41,561 bases of DNA from Caldimicrobium sp. (GTDB lineage Bacteria > Desulfobacterota > Thermodesulfobacteria > Thermodesulfobacteriales > Thermodesulfobacteriaceae): NCBI GenBank assembly GCA_025059715.1, contig JANXCE010000021.1, positions 1 to 41,561 on the forward strand, given 5' to 3'. This document shows, in pieces, positions 1-8,411 of the stretch. The first letter of the stretch is position 1. Every line of letters begins with the position of its first letter. Made by a program: the position numbers and the translations under genes. The notes beneath the pieces were generated by a model. That model searched no databases. It was not told the origin of the DNA and worked only from the letters and a program-made list of their open reading frames with translations.

Positions 1-480
1 CATTGGTGTGAAGAAGAGGGTAAAATTTTAGTACAACTCTTAGAAAAATTACAAAAAAGTGGTGTAAATGGAAGTCAGATTTTCATACTAACTCCCTTTA
101 GAAGTATAGAGACTAAGTTGAGATCTAAAGATTTCATGAAGCAATTAAGAGATGCTAATATTACCATAGCCATAGAAAGGAACCGAGTTGGGACGGTTCA
201 TAAGGCACAGGGTAAAGAAGCAGAAGTTGTGATTTTTTTGTTGGGAGGAAATCCTAATAAAGAAGGTGCTTTAAGGTGGGCTTCAGCAAAACCTAATTTA
301 CTAAATGTGGCTGTAAGTAGAGCTAAGGAGTATTTGTATGTGATTGGAAATTACGATAGATGGAAAGGGTATAAATATTTTGAAACATTAGCAAAAAGTA
401 TCCACAAAGTAGGGGCGGGTAATTTGATGAATCATTTCTTAAGAGACAATTTTGCGGAGGCGCCTAAAAATAGCTTATAA
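1..480 (+). CDS. UPF1-like superfamily 1 helicase, C-terminal part (5' end outside window)
   Basis: The frame is open from base 1, so only the last 159 residues are present. It carries the end of an SF1 helicase core. The stretch GTVHKAQGKEAEVVI matches the conserved block that begins with the Q of motif V, and LLNVAVSRAKEYLYVIGN is motif VI with its arginine. This pairing is typical of the AAA_12 (UPF1/DNA2-like) C-terminal RecA fold, which uses ATP to move along nucleic acid. A short tail ends at TAA 478-480. The N-terminal Walker A part and any fused nuclease domain would lie to the left, so the exact subfamily cannot be told. No terminator is clear after it. Confidence 0.85.
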   Translation, partial: HWCEEEGKILVQLLEKLQKSGVNGSQIFILTPFRSIETKLRSKDFMKQLRDANITIAIERNRVGTVHKAQGKEAEVVIFLLGGNPNKEGALRWASAKPNLLNVAVSRAKEYLYVIGNYDRWKGYKYFETLAKSIHKVGAGNLMNHFLRDNFAEAPKNSL

Positions 481-706
481 CCCTTTCACAGATAAAAACC
501 CTTTTAATTAACATACCCGTTGACTCAGCCTAATGTTCTATTAGGAATAAGCTTTTCTTTGAGGAGTTCTTGAAGCTCAGAGGTAAAAGGGTGCTCAATT
601 TTAGACAGGGGAAAATAACTTTGGGCTGTAAGTGATTATTCCTGGTATTCACCTTTGGGGAGACGATGATGGTGATTACATGAGATATATTACTCGTAGA
701 GTTTAG
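481..706. other. Gap between the helicase and the degT operon
   Basis: No full gene is visible. On the minus strand a 36-codon open stretch (525-635) reads as ordinary protein (it includes KIEHPFTSELQELLKEKLIP) and ends at a stop, but it has a stop just upstream and no start with a ribosome binding site. It may be the tail of a decayed gene that I do not recognise. The right end of the gap merges into the degT promoter. Confidence 0.4.
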
Positions 707-736
707 TATTTACAATATAAATATTTACAATATAAT
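707..736 (+). promoter_or_regulatory. Promoter with tandem direct repeat before the degT operon
   Basis: A sigma-70-like -35 TTTACA (709-714) and -10 TATAAT (731-736) are 16 bases apart. The 14-mer TATTTACAATATAA occurs twice, at 707-720 and 722-735, so the repeat covers the promoter exactly with a 15-base period. It could bind a regulator or simply reflect a duplicated AT-rich element. Confidence 0.55.
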
Positions 737-775
737 GGGATAAGTTTTTCTCGGTGTGGGGGTTACGAGTTGATC

Positions 776-1909
776 ATGGATAATGGTGTGCCCTTTATGG
801 ATCTTAAAAGGGCTTATAGTCATTATAGAGATAAAATTGAAGAGGCGGTATTGAAGGTATTGAGAAGTGGGGTTTATCTTAATGGTCCAGAGACAGAGTC
901 CTTAGAGCGAGAGCTTGCGGAGTTTCTGGGAGTGACTCATGCTGTAGGGGTTGCCTCAGGCACTGAGGGGTTACATTTGATTCTACAAGCCCTTGACCTT
1001 CCAAGGGATACCTATGTATTGCTTCCTGCTTTCACTTTTGTGGCTACTTGTGAGGTGGTAGTGAGAGCGGGAATAAGCCCTTACTTTGTGGATATTGATC
1101 CTAAAACGGGCAACATTTCTTTGGATGCCCTGCGGGATACCTTAGTTAAGTTAAGAAATAAAGGTAAAAAAGTTAGTGCGGTAATAGTGGTTAGTATTTT
1201 TGGCAATCCTGCTGATTTGATAAATATTGAGGAGTTTTGCAAGGATGAGAGGCTCCATATGATAGAGGATATTTGTCAAGCCTTTGGAGCGGAACTTGAC
1301 GGTAAAAAAGTGGGCTCTTTTGGTATAGCCTCTGCTACCTCCTTTTATCCCACTAAGAATCTCTCTGCCTTTGGGGACGGAGGAATGATCTTCACCAATG
1401 ATTTCCCCTTAGCTAAAAAGATTAGATACTTAAAGGAACACGGGCAAACTGCACCTTACTACTATGAATATCACGGAGTTAATGGAAGGATCGATGAGAT
1501 ACAATGTGCTATCTTAAGGGTAAAACTAAGAGAATTTAGAGAGGAACTTAAAAAAAGGGAGAAGTTAGCGGAGTTCTATAGGGAAAATCTACAAGATCTC
1601 TATCCTTATGTGAGGTTTCTTGAGACTTTACCCAAGGCTAAACCTGCCTACTCTATTTACTCCTTAAGGGTTGAAAGAAGAGAGGAGTTAAAGGCTTATC
1701 TGGAAAGAGAGGGAATTTCTTGCCGAGTTTATTACCCCATTCCCTTACATCTTCAACCAATTTACAAAGATGTAGGTTTCAAACAGGGAGATCTTCCTGA
1801 GACTGAGGCTCTTTGTGAAGAAATTCTGAGTATTCCCTTTTTTCCTTATTTGACCTTAGAGGAGGCACTTAAAGTTGTTCAAAAAATCAGGGCCTTTTAT
1901 GGAAAATAA
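776..1909 (+). CDS. DegT/DnrJ/EryC1 family PLP-dependent sugar aminotransferase
   Basis: This family moves an amino group from glutamate to a keto-sugar nucleotide in the cytoplasm, usually for surface polysaccharide or LPS sugars. The start of the fold is the typical VPFMDLKRAY. SGTEGLHL binds the cofactor phosphate, and the PLP lysine is in SFYPTKNLSAFGDGGM (about residue 194 from this start). The length of about 377 residues is normal. ATG 776 is preferred; an in-frame TTG at 770 would add two residues. Its stop overlaps the next gene by 11 bases, so the two are probably co-translated. The substrate cannot be told from sequence; the epimerase at 10261-11232 is the only other sugar-nucleotide gene in view. 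Confidence 0.88.
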   Translation: MDNGVPFMDLKRAYSHYRDKIEEAVLKVLRSGVYLNGPETESLERELAEFLGVTHAVGVASGTEGLHLILQALDLPRDTYVLLPAFTFVATCEVVVRAGISPYFVDIDPKTGNISLDALRDTLVKLRNKGKKVSAVIVVSIFGNPADLINIEEFCKDERLHMIEDICQAFGAELDGKKVGSFGIASATSFYPTKNLSAFGDGGMIFTNDFPLAKKIRYLKEHGQTAPYYYEYHGVNGRIDEIQCAILRVKLREFREELKKREKLAEFYRENLQDLYPYVRFLETLPKAKPAYSIYSLRVERREELKAYLEREGISCRVYYPIPLHLQPIYKDVGFKQGDLPETEALCEEILSIPFFPYLTLEEALKVVQKIRAFYGK

Positions 1910-2687
1910 GCCATTGATTCACATTTCTATTCCCTTTGAGCTATTAAAGGAGCACTATTTAGAGGTCATTTTAAGGAAGAGACTTTCAGTAGAAATAATT
2001 TTAAAGGCGGAGATTTTAGATAGGGAAGAGCGAACATCCTTTCGGAGGATAGCTGACACATTAAAGAATGAAAGTATTACGCTTTCCATTCATTTACCCT
2101 TTATGGATCTGTCCCTTGGGGCGCTGGATTTTTGGGTCCGAAAGATAAGCCTTAAGCGGCTATTTCAAGGCATGGAAGTTGCTTCACTTTTTGAGCCTAT
2201 TTTATGTGTATTTCACAGTGGGTATCATCCAGATTATCATCGGGAACCGCAAGAGGAGTGGAGAAAAATATTTACAGAGGAAGCGTTACCCAAAATTTTA
2301 GCTTTTGCTGAGGACTTAGGAATAGTGCTTGCTTTGGAAAATACCTTTGAGCCAGAGCCTGAGTTTATGCTTCCTATCTTTCAGAGTTATCACGAAAGAT
2401 TGGGCTGGTGTTTTGATCCCGGGCATGCCCGAGTCTTTTCCGAAAGGGATGAATTGAGCTGGTTAACCAATTTATATCCCTATTTACGGGAAATCCACTG
2501 TCATGACAATAAAGGTAAGTGGGATGATCACTTACCCCTGGGAGATGGAGTTATTGATTTTAGGAGAATATTTTCCTTTTTAAAAGAAAATAACCTTTTT
2601 CCAATACTAACCATAGAAGCTAAGCGAGAAGAGGATGTCTTTAAGTCACTTAAATATCTTCAACAAATTTGTCATAGATGGGTATGA
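1899..2687 (+). CDS. TIM-barrel sugar phosphate isomerase/epimerase family protein (AP endonuclease 2 superfamily)
   Basis: The protein has the strand-end metal ligands of the xylose-isomerase-like TIM barrel: HSGYHPDYH, ALENTFE, CFDPGHARVF, EIHCHDNKGKWDDH and TIEAKRE. Glu, Asp and His at these sites usually hold a divalent metal for isomerisation, epimerisation or phosphodiester cleavage, so the exact reaction is open. ATG 1899 starts inside the end of the degT gene; the open frame reaches back to a TTG at 1875, but the ATG gives the usual N-terminus. The following gene overlaps its stop. At 262 residues it is a complete single-domain barrel. Confidence 0.78.
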   Translation: MENKPLIHISIPFELLKEHYLEVILRKRLSVEIILKAEILDREERTSFRRIADTLKNESITLSIHLPFMDLSLGALDFWVRKISLKRLFQGMEVASLFEPILCVFHSGYHPDYHREPQEEWRKIFTEEALPKILAFAEDLGIVLALENTFEPEPEFMLPIFQSYHERLGWCFDPGHARVFSERDELSWLTNLYPYLREIHCHDNKGKWDDHLPLGDGVIDFRRIFSFLKENNLFPILTIEAKREEDVFKSLKYLQQICHRWV

Positions 2688-3772
2688 AAAAGATAAATTT
2701 AGCCTACCTGGTATTAGTCTTTATTTTGATTTTTTGTCTTACAACTTTTGCCCAAGAAGAAAGAGAGCTTCTTAAAGAGCATATTGAAAATGTAGAGATT
2801 ATACCGGAAAAACTGATTAAACATCTGCCTCAGGATATAAATGCCCAAATAAGTTATTTTGTGCGATACTTTTCTACGGAGAAGAAGGAGGTTATTCAGA
2901 GGTGGTTAAAGAGATGTGAGCCCTATATGACCTATTTTAGAGTTATTTTTAGAGAGGAGGGTTTACCTGAGGATCTCGTGTATCTTGCTATAGTAGAGAG
3001 TGGGTGTAATCCCTTTGCAGTATCTCCAGCCAAGGCGGTGGGAATTTGGCAATTTATAGAGAGCACTGCCAAGAGTTATGGTTTGAAGATTGACTATTGG
3101 ATTGATGAAAGACGAGATTTTATTAAATCAACCTACGCAGCAGCGAAGTATTTGAAAAGACTTTATGAGATCTTTGGAGACTGGAGGCTTGCGGTGGCCA
3201 GTTATAATGCTGGGGAGGGGAGGGTGCTCCGGGCCCTTAAGGCCAGAAATCTTGCCGATTACTGGAAGTTGATGATGAGTGGGGCTATTCCCTTTGAGAC
3301 CTTTGCTTATGTGCCCCAGTGGCTCGCAATTAGCATAATAATTAAAAATCCCGAAAAATATGGCTTTGAACCCTTTATAGAAACACCCTGGGATTATGTG
3401 GAAGTTGAAGTTCCAGGAGGTGTCGATCTGAAGGCCCTTGCCTTGGCTGCAGAGACAGATTGGGATACCATGAGAAAACTCAACGCAGAACTTCGAAGAG
3501 AAGTTACCCCTCCAGGTAGCTCCTATCTTTTAAAAATTCCCTTTCAAGCCAAAAGCAAATTTTATTCTAACTTACAAAAGATAAATTTAAAGGAAACAAA
3601 GATTAATACTCCTGAAGGAGAAGTCACACTATACATTTTAGATCTGTCTCCAGAAAATTCACTTGTTAAAGAAGCTAATAAACATATTGGGAATAATAGT
3701 CCAAAATTAAATCACAAAAAACCTAACAAGAGAAAATCTCAAGTAAATCTCAGGAAAAGAAAATCTAAATAG
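2684..3772 (+). CDS. mltD: MltD-like membrane/periplasmic lytic transglycosylase
   Basis: The protein begins with a Sec signal or anchor (MKKINLAYLVLVFILIF) ending near TFAQ, so it acts in the periplasm. The SLT domain of family 1 lytic transglycosylases follows. The catalytic Glu is in AIVESGCNPFAVS (about residue 105), followed by AVGIWQFIEST and SYNAGEGRV. It cleaves the MurNAc-GlcNAc bond of peptidoglycan to anhydro-muropeptides. Classical MltD has C-terminal LysM repeats; none is visible here. Instead there is a MltD-type post-SLT segment and a strongly basic Lys/Asn/Arg tail. ATG 2684 overlaps the previous stop as ATGA; ATG 2678 is two codons upstream. Its 3' end overlaps convergent parB by 8 bases. 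Confidence 0.85.
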   Translation: MKKINLAYLVLVFILIFCLTTFAQEERELLKEHIENVEIIPEKLIKHLPQDINAQISYFVRYFSTEKKEVIQRWLKRCEPYMTYFRVIFREEGLPEDLVYLAIVESGCNPFAVSPAKAVGIWQFIESTAKSYGLKIDYWIDERRDFIKSTYAAAKYLKRLYEIFGDWRLAVASYNAGEGRVLRALKARNLADYWKLMMSGAIPFETFAYVPQWLAISIIIKNPEKYGFEPFIETPWDYVEVEVPGGVDLKALALAAETDWDTMRKLNAELRREVTPPGSSYLLKIPFQAKSKFYSNLQKINLKETKINTPEGEVTLYILDLSPENSLVKEANKHIGNNSPKLNHKKPNKRKSQVNLRKRKSK

Positions 3773-4646
3773 ATCTTTTTAACCTTTCAATAAAAATTTC
3801 CGCACTCTCTATGGAATCGAAATATAGTAAAAAAGTAGGTCTTTTCCCCCTCATTTTTACTTCCACAGTTATCCCTAAAAGTTTGCTAACCTCATCCGAT
3901 AAAGCCTTTAAATCTTCATCTACTGATCTTTTTGGTTGAGGAGTTGACCCCCTTTTAAGCACTTCAACCAATTTCTCAGTTTCCCTTACCGAGAGATTTT
4001 TTTGCAAAATAAGATTCTTGGCTTGCAATTGAAGTTCTGCCGAAGGTAGGCTCAAAAGAGCTTTTGCATGACCAACAGTAAGCCTTTCTTTTAGAATATC
4101 CTCTTGAATTTCTGGGGGAAGATTAAGAAGTCTTAAAAAATTGGCCACTGTAGTCCTATCTTTACCTACCTTTTCAGCAATTTCTTCTTGAGTGTAGCCA
4201 AATTTTTCCGTTAAATTTTTATATGCCAAGGCTATTTCCATAGGGTTTAAATCTTTTCTTTGTAAGTTTTCCATAATAGAGATAAGTAAAGCTTCTTCAT
4301 CGGATAATTTTTTCACAATTACAGGGACAGTTTTTAGACCAAGTTTCTTGGCAGCCCGGAGTCTTCTCTCTCCCGCTACGCACTCATAAAGACCTTCAGT
4401 GATTTTTCGAACAACAATAGGTTGTAAAATGCCCTTTTCCTGAATAGATCTCATAAGTTCTTGAAAGGATTCATCTTCTTTAAAAGTGATTCTCGGTTGA
4501 TAACTAAAGAATGTAACTTGTTCCACAGGGAGCTCTAAATAGGTTTTTGTGCCTTTTTCCTCTAAGGAAGAATCAATGGAGGTTAGCTCTGGAATAAGCT
4601 CTTCCAGGCCCTTCCCCAAAACCTTTTTTTTAATCTTTAAAGCCAT
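3765..4646 (-). CDS. parB: Chromosome partitioning protein ParB (Spo0J family)
   Basis: ParB is a CTP-dependent clamp that loads at parS sites and spreads to organise the origin region. Near the N-terminus is a basic GKGLEELIP segment like the ParA-stimulating peptide. The ParB/Srx domain holds the CTP-binding GERRLRA motif (residues 92-98) and ENLQR (126-130). A helix-turn-helix (YTQEEIAEKVGKDRTTVANF) follows, then a C-terminal dimerisation domain. The length of 293 is typical. It starts 5 bases after the gatA stop and is probably co-transcribed with gatCA. No parA lies next to it, which departs from the usual parAB pair. No parS-like palindrome was noticed in the window. Confidence 0.93.
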   Translation of the reverse strand: MALKIKKKVLGKGLEELIPELTSIDSSLEEKGTKTYLELPVEQVTFFSYQPRITFKEDESFQELMRSIQEKGILQPIVVRKITEGLYECVAGERRLRAAKKLGLKTVPVIVKKLSDEEALLISIMENLQRKDLNPMEIALAYKNLTEKFGYTQEEIAEKVGKDRTTVANFLRLLNLPPEIQEDILKERLTVGHAKALLSLPSAELQLQAKNLILQKNLSVRETEKLVEVLKRGSTPQPKRSVDEDLKALSDEVSKLLGITVEVKMRGKRPTFLLYFDSIESAEIFIERLKRSI

Positions 4647-4651
4647 AACTG

Positions 4652-6118
4652 TTAAAAATTCTCCGTCAGAATTGGGGGAATTAGCTTCAAAAATAATTCC
4701 CTTTCTAAGAAATAGGCAAGGGATAGAACTATATCATCTCTAAAGGGTGGGCCAATAATTTGAGCTCCAATAGGTAAGTTATCTCTGGTTAGCCCAACAG
4801 GAAGAGATAAGCCCGGAAGGCCAGCTAAATTCACAGGTATGGTAAAGATATCGGAGAGATACATCTGCAAGGGGTCCGCAACCTTCTCTCCTAATTTAAA
4901 GGGTGGAGTAGGAGTGGTAGGCGAGATTATTAGATCTACCTCTCTAAAGGCTTGTTCAAAATCGCGCTTTATTAGAGTTCTAACTTTAGAAGCCTTTAGA
5001 TAATAGGCATCATAATATCCCGCAGATAGGGCATAGGTGCCAAGCATGATCCTTCGCTTAACCTCTTTTCCAAAACCCTTGGCTCTACTTTTTTTATAAA
5101 GTTCTATAAGATTTTTACTTTCAAATCTAAAGCCATATTTTATACCATCGTAGCGAGCAAGATTAGAGCTTGCCTCTGCAGGAGCAATGATATAATAAGT
5201 GGCGACCGCATACTTTGTGTGAGGCAAGGTAATTTCTTTAAGGGTATGTTTCTTTCTAAGAATGGATAGACAGGTTTCTAAGGCCTTTTGAATTTCCGGA
5301 TGGAGGTCCCCTGTGAGATATTCTTTTGGGAGTCCAATTCGAAGGGGAATTTGGCTATTTTTTTCAATTAAGCTCAAAAGGTTATCGATACTTACCGGTG
5401 CGGAAGTAGAATCTTTGGGGTCATAGCCTGCAATTATTTGGAAAAGAATTGCGGTATCCTCTACATTCAAAGCAAAGGGGCCAATTTGATCTAAGGATGA
5501 GGCAAAGGCTACTAAACCAAATCTTGAAACTAAACCGTAAGTGGGTTTTAGCCCCACTACTCCGCAAAAGGCTGCAGGTTGTCTAATAGAGCCTCCAGTG
5601 TCCGATCCCAAGGAACCAAGCCCCATTCTTAAGGCCACCGCTACCGCTGAACCTCCAGAAGAGCCACCAGGGACTCGCTCTAAATCCCAGGGATTGCGAG
5701 TGGGGAAAAAAGCTGAGTTCTCAGTGGATGAACCCATGGCAAATTCATCCATGTTGGTCTTCCCTACAAATACTGCTCCTGCTTTTTTTAATTTTTCAAT
5801 TACCGTAGCATCATAGGGTGCTATATAATTTGCAAGAATCTTTGAGGCACAAGTGGTTGGATGGCCCTTTATAAGGATGTTATCTTTTATGGATAAAGGG
5901 ATGCCTTCAAGGGGGCCAGCCTGTTTGTCTCTTCTCCTCTTATCTGAAGCCTCAGCCTGGGCTAAAGCCCACTCTTCATTAACATAAAGAAAGGCCTTGA
6001 CGAGGGGATCAAGTTTCCTGATCTGTTCTAAGGTAGCCTCAGTAAGCTCTCTGCTTGTAATTTCACCTCTCTCCAAAAGTTCTAAAGAAGATTTTATAGT
6101 TAGTTCCTTTAATTCCAT
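4652..6118 (-). CDS. gatA: Asp-tRNA(Asn)/Glu-tRNA(Gln) amidotransferase subunit A
   Basis: GatA releases ammonia from glutamine (or asparagine), which GatB uses to turn Glu-tRNA(Gln) or Asp-tRNA(Asn) into the correct amidated form. The amidase signature is complete: SIKDN with Lys78, GGSSGGS with Ser153 or Ser154, and SDTGGSIRQ with Ser177. Together these form the Ser-cis-Ser-Lys triad. The 488 residues are a normal length. It lies 15 bases after gatC on the same strand. gatB is not in the window, so the operon is split. Confidence 0.96.
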   Translation of the reverse strand: MELKELTIKSSLELLERGEITSRELTEATLEQIRKLDPLVKAFLYVNEEWALAQAEASDKRRRDKQAGPLEGIPLSIKDNILIKGHPTTCASKILANYIAPYDATVIEKLKKAGAVFVGKTNMDEFAMGSSTENSAFFPTRNPWDLERVPGGSSGGSAVAVALRMGLGSLGSDTGGSIRQPAAFCGVVGLKPTYGLVSRFGLVAFASSLDQIGPFALNVEDTAILFQIIAGYDPKDSTSAPVSIDNLLSLIEKNSQIPLRIGLPKEYLTGDLHPEIQKALETCLSILRKKHTLKEITLPHTKYAVATYYIIAPAEASSNLARYDGIKYGFRFESKNLIELYKKSRAKGFGKEVKRRIMLGTYALSAGYYDAYYLKASKVRTLIKRDFEQAFREVDLIISPTTPTPPFKLGEKVADPLQMYLSDIFTIPVNLAGLPGLSLPVGLTRDNLPIGAQIIGPPFRDDIVLSLAYFLERELFLKLIPPILTENF

Positions 6119-6133
6119 CTCACAACCTCAACA

Positions 6134-6427
6134 CTACGGAGCCTTTACTACCTTAGGCACAACTATAGTTTCTTCCCTTAAAGCTGGTGCATTCTTGAGA
6201 ATCCCTTCAATATTGTCAAAGGGCTTTACCTCATCATCTCTAAAAGATGTATCCTTTTTTAGGGGATGAAAAGTAGGTTCTATATCTGAGGTATCAAGGT
6301 TTTGGAGCTCTCTAAAATAATCTAAAATTTTTGATAGTTCCTGAGTAAAGGGCATAATTTCCTCTTCAGTGAACTCAAGACGCGCTAAGTGAGCAATCTT
6401 CTTTACCTCCTCCACCGTAATGGACAT
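6134..6427 (-). CDS. gatC: Asp-tRNA(Asn)/Glu-tRNA(Gln) amidotransferase subunit C
   Basis: This 97-residue protein has the usual GatC plan: an N-terminal helix with VKKIAHLARLEF, a helix ending in LSKILDYFRELQ, and a C-terminal extended belt with DD-V-P-like spacing that wraps the GatA-GatB interface and stabilises the complex. It is first in the gatC-gatA-parB run and starts at ATG with a modest GAGGT upstream. About 300 bases separate it from the divergent small cytochrome-like gene. Confidence 0.93.
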   Translation of the reverse strand: MSITVEEVKKIAHLARLEFTEEEIMPFTQELSKILDYFRELQNLDTSDIEPTFHPLKKDTSFRDDEVKPFDNIEGILKNAPALREETIVVPKVVKAP

Positions 6428-6664
6428 AATATGATACCTCTTGCACCTTGAGCTCTAAAATCTAAATATAACGCCTTTAATTACAAATGCAACAACCTAA
6501 GCTCCTTGACGAGAATGTTGAGTCTTTCCAACAATTTCGTCTCGTAATAGAGACTTTTTTTTAACCCAATAACTCTCTAAATCATCTTTCTAGGCTACCT
6601 AGAGTATGTCCCTCTCATCATTTTTAGGCATAACTTTTGAAAAAATATTTACCGAGAAGGTATC
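6428..6664. other. Divergent intergenic region between gatC and the CxxCH gene
   Basis: No open frame of note is present. The region contains the pair of competing hairpins at 6509-6562 and runs into the + strand promoter at 6665-6693. The gatC promoter must also lie here, but I could not pick a convincing one. Confidence 0.4.
6509..6562 (+). promoter_or_regulatory. Possible attenuator-like RNA: two mutually exclusive hairpins and a T8 tract
   Basis: A terminator-shaped hairpin GTCTC (6539-6543) / GAGAC (6550-6554) is followed by eight T (6555-6562). An alternative longer hairpin pairs ACGAGA (6509-6514) with TCTCGT (6540-6545) and, inside it, TGTTG (6516-6520) with CAACA (6529-6533). The two structures share TCTC, so only one can form. 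No + strand gene ends here. This could be the end of a small RNA or a leader of the genes at 6724-7168. The stems are short, so chance is possible. Confidence 0.35.
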
Positions 6665-6693
6665 TTGACTTTATGGATGACAATTAGTATAAT
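6665..6693 (+). promoter_or_regulatory. Sigma-70-type promoter of the CxxCH gene and small peptide
   Basis: -35 TTGACT (6665-6670) and -10 TATAAT (6688-6693) are 17 bases apart, close to consensus. Transcription would start about 25 bases before the GGAGG ribosome binding site of the gene at 6724. Confidence 0.8.
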
Positions 6694-6723
6694 TTAAAAC
6701 CTAAAAAAAATGGAGGATGGCAT

Positions 6724-6978
6724 ATGAAGAAACTTGCTTTAGTTCTTGCTTTGATTTTAGGTCTGGGGGGGATCTCCTTACTTAAGGCTCAAGAACTACC
6801 TTGCTTGAAGTGCCACACTTCAGCTAATCCTTTACCTGACAAGATTAAAAAGTCAGGGGCAAAGTCTGCGGCAGAACTGGTGGAATTTATAAGAAAGAAA
6901 TCTCCAAAGCAGGCTTTGCATAAGACAGTTACAGATGAAGACATCAAAAAAGCCTTTGAACAGTTTGGCAAGAAATAA
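6724..6978 (+). CDS. Small exported CxxCH protein, probably a monohaem c-type cytochrome
   Basis: The product is 84 residues. A Sec signal peptide (MKKLALVLALILGLGG, cleavage probably near LKAQ) is followed at once by CLKCH, a CxxCH haem c attachment motif. The mature part is about 60 residues and Lys-rich. The only other His (ALHK) could be the second axial ligand; there is no Met in the mature part. A periplasmic electron carrier is the natural reading, but a single CxxCH can also occur by chance or bind metal. GGAGG at 6712-6716 marks the start. It has its own strong promoter and is followed 22 bases later by a small secreted peptide gene. Confidence 0.72.
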   Translation: MKKLALVLALILGLGGISLLKAQELPCLKCHTSANPLPDKIKKSGAKSAAELVEFIRKKSPKQALHKTVTDEDIKKAFEQFGKK

Positions 6979-7000
6979 TATCAAACAGGAGGTGTGAAAT

Positions 7001-7168
7001 ATGAAGAAGTTAGTATCTCTTTTAAGTGGAGTTACCTTTATCTTTGGTGCTGTGAGCTTAGGGTTAGCAGCTGGTGATAAGAAGGATGCCAAAAAGGACA
7101 CCCCCACTGCTAACGCCACTAATGCCACTAAACCTACTCCTAAAAAGAAAAAAGTAGAGGGTTGCTAA
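7001..7168 (+). CDS. Small exported Lys/Thr/Ala-rich peptide (55 aa), unknown function
   Basis: ATG 7001 has a strong AGGAGGTG site 7-14 bases upstream. The 55 residues comprise a signal peptide (MKKLVSLLSGVTFIFGAVSL, likely cut near GLAAG), then a short low-complexity tail with repeated AKKD, NATNAT and PKKKK and a single Cys as the last residue. The mature part of about 30 residues should be disordered and very basic. It shares one promoter with the CxxCH gene upstream and is followed by a perfect terminator palindrome. No family is recognised. Its plan matches the peptide at 27409-27570. Confidence 0.7.
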   Translation: MKKLVSLLSGVTFIFGAVSLGLAAGDKKDAKKDTPTANATNATKPTPKKKKVEGC

Positions 7169-7174
7169 TCTTTC

Positions 7175-7198
7175 AAAGGGAGCCTTAAGGCTCCCTTT
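7175..7198. terminator. Terminator palindrome after the small peptide gene
   Basis: AAAGGGAGCC and GGCTCCCTTT flank TTAA, a perfect 24-base palindrome 6 bases after the stop at 7168. It is followed by a mixed CT-rich stretch, not a long T run. Confidence 0.8.
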
Positions 7199-7340
7199 CT
7201 GTCATTTACTTTCGCAGATAAACGACTCATATAATCCATTATATAACTGCAAATCTCAAAAGAAGGTCTTAGATTCACATTGATCCTGAGTGACCATCAA
7301 AATCGATTTTTTCCCTTTCAAATTGCAATCTAAATGTTAA

Positions 7341-8369
<1,029 letters not shown>

Positions 8370-8380
8370 GAGCTTAAGGG

Positions 8381-8403
8381 CCCTCCCATGTTTTATGGGA
8401 GGG
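8381..8403. terminator. Two-way terminator between ilvC and hemL
   Basis: CCCTCCCAT (8381-8389) and ATGGGAGGG (8395-8403) form a 9-bp stem around GTTTT. It sits between the convergent stops of ilvC and hemL, with a short T run a few bases further on the + strand. Confidence 0.85.
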
Positions 8404-8411
8404 AGTCCTTT

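Noticed and set aside
5541-5816. A 91-codon + strand frame inside gatA, and similar antisense frames in other genes
   Set aside because: They lie fully inside well-supported genes on the other strand and have no ribosome binding site or recognisable domains.
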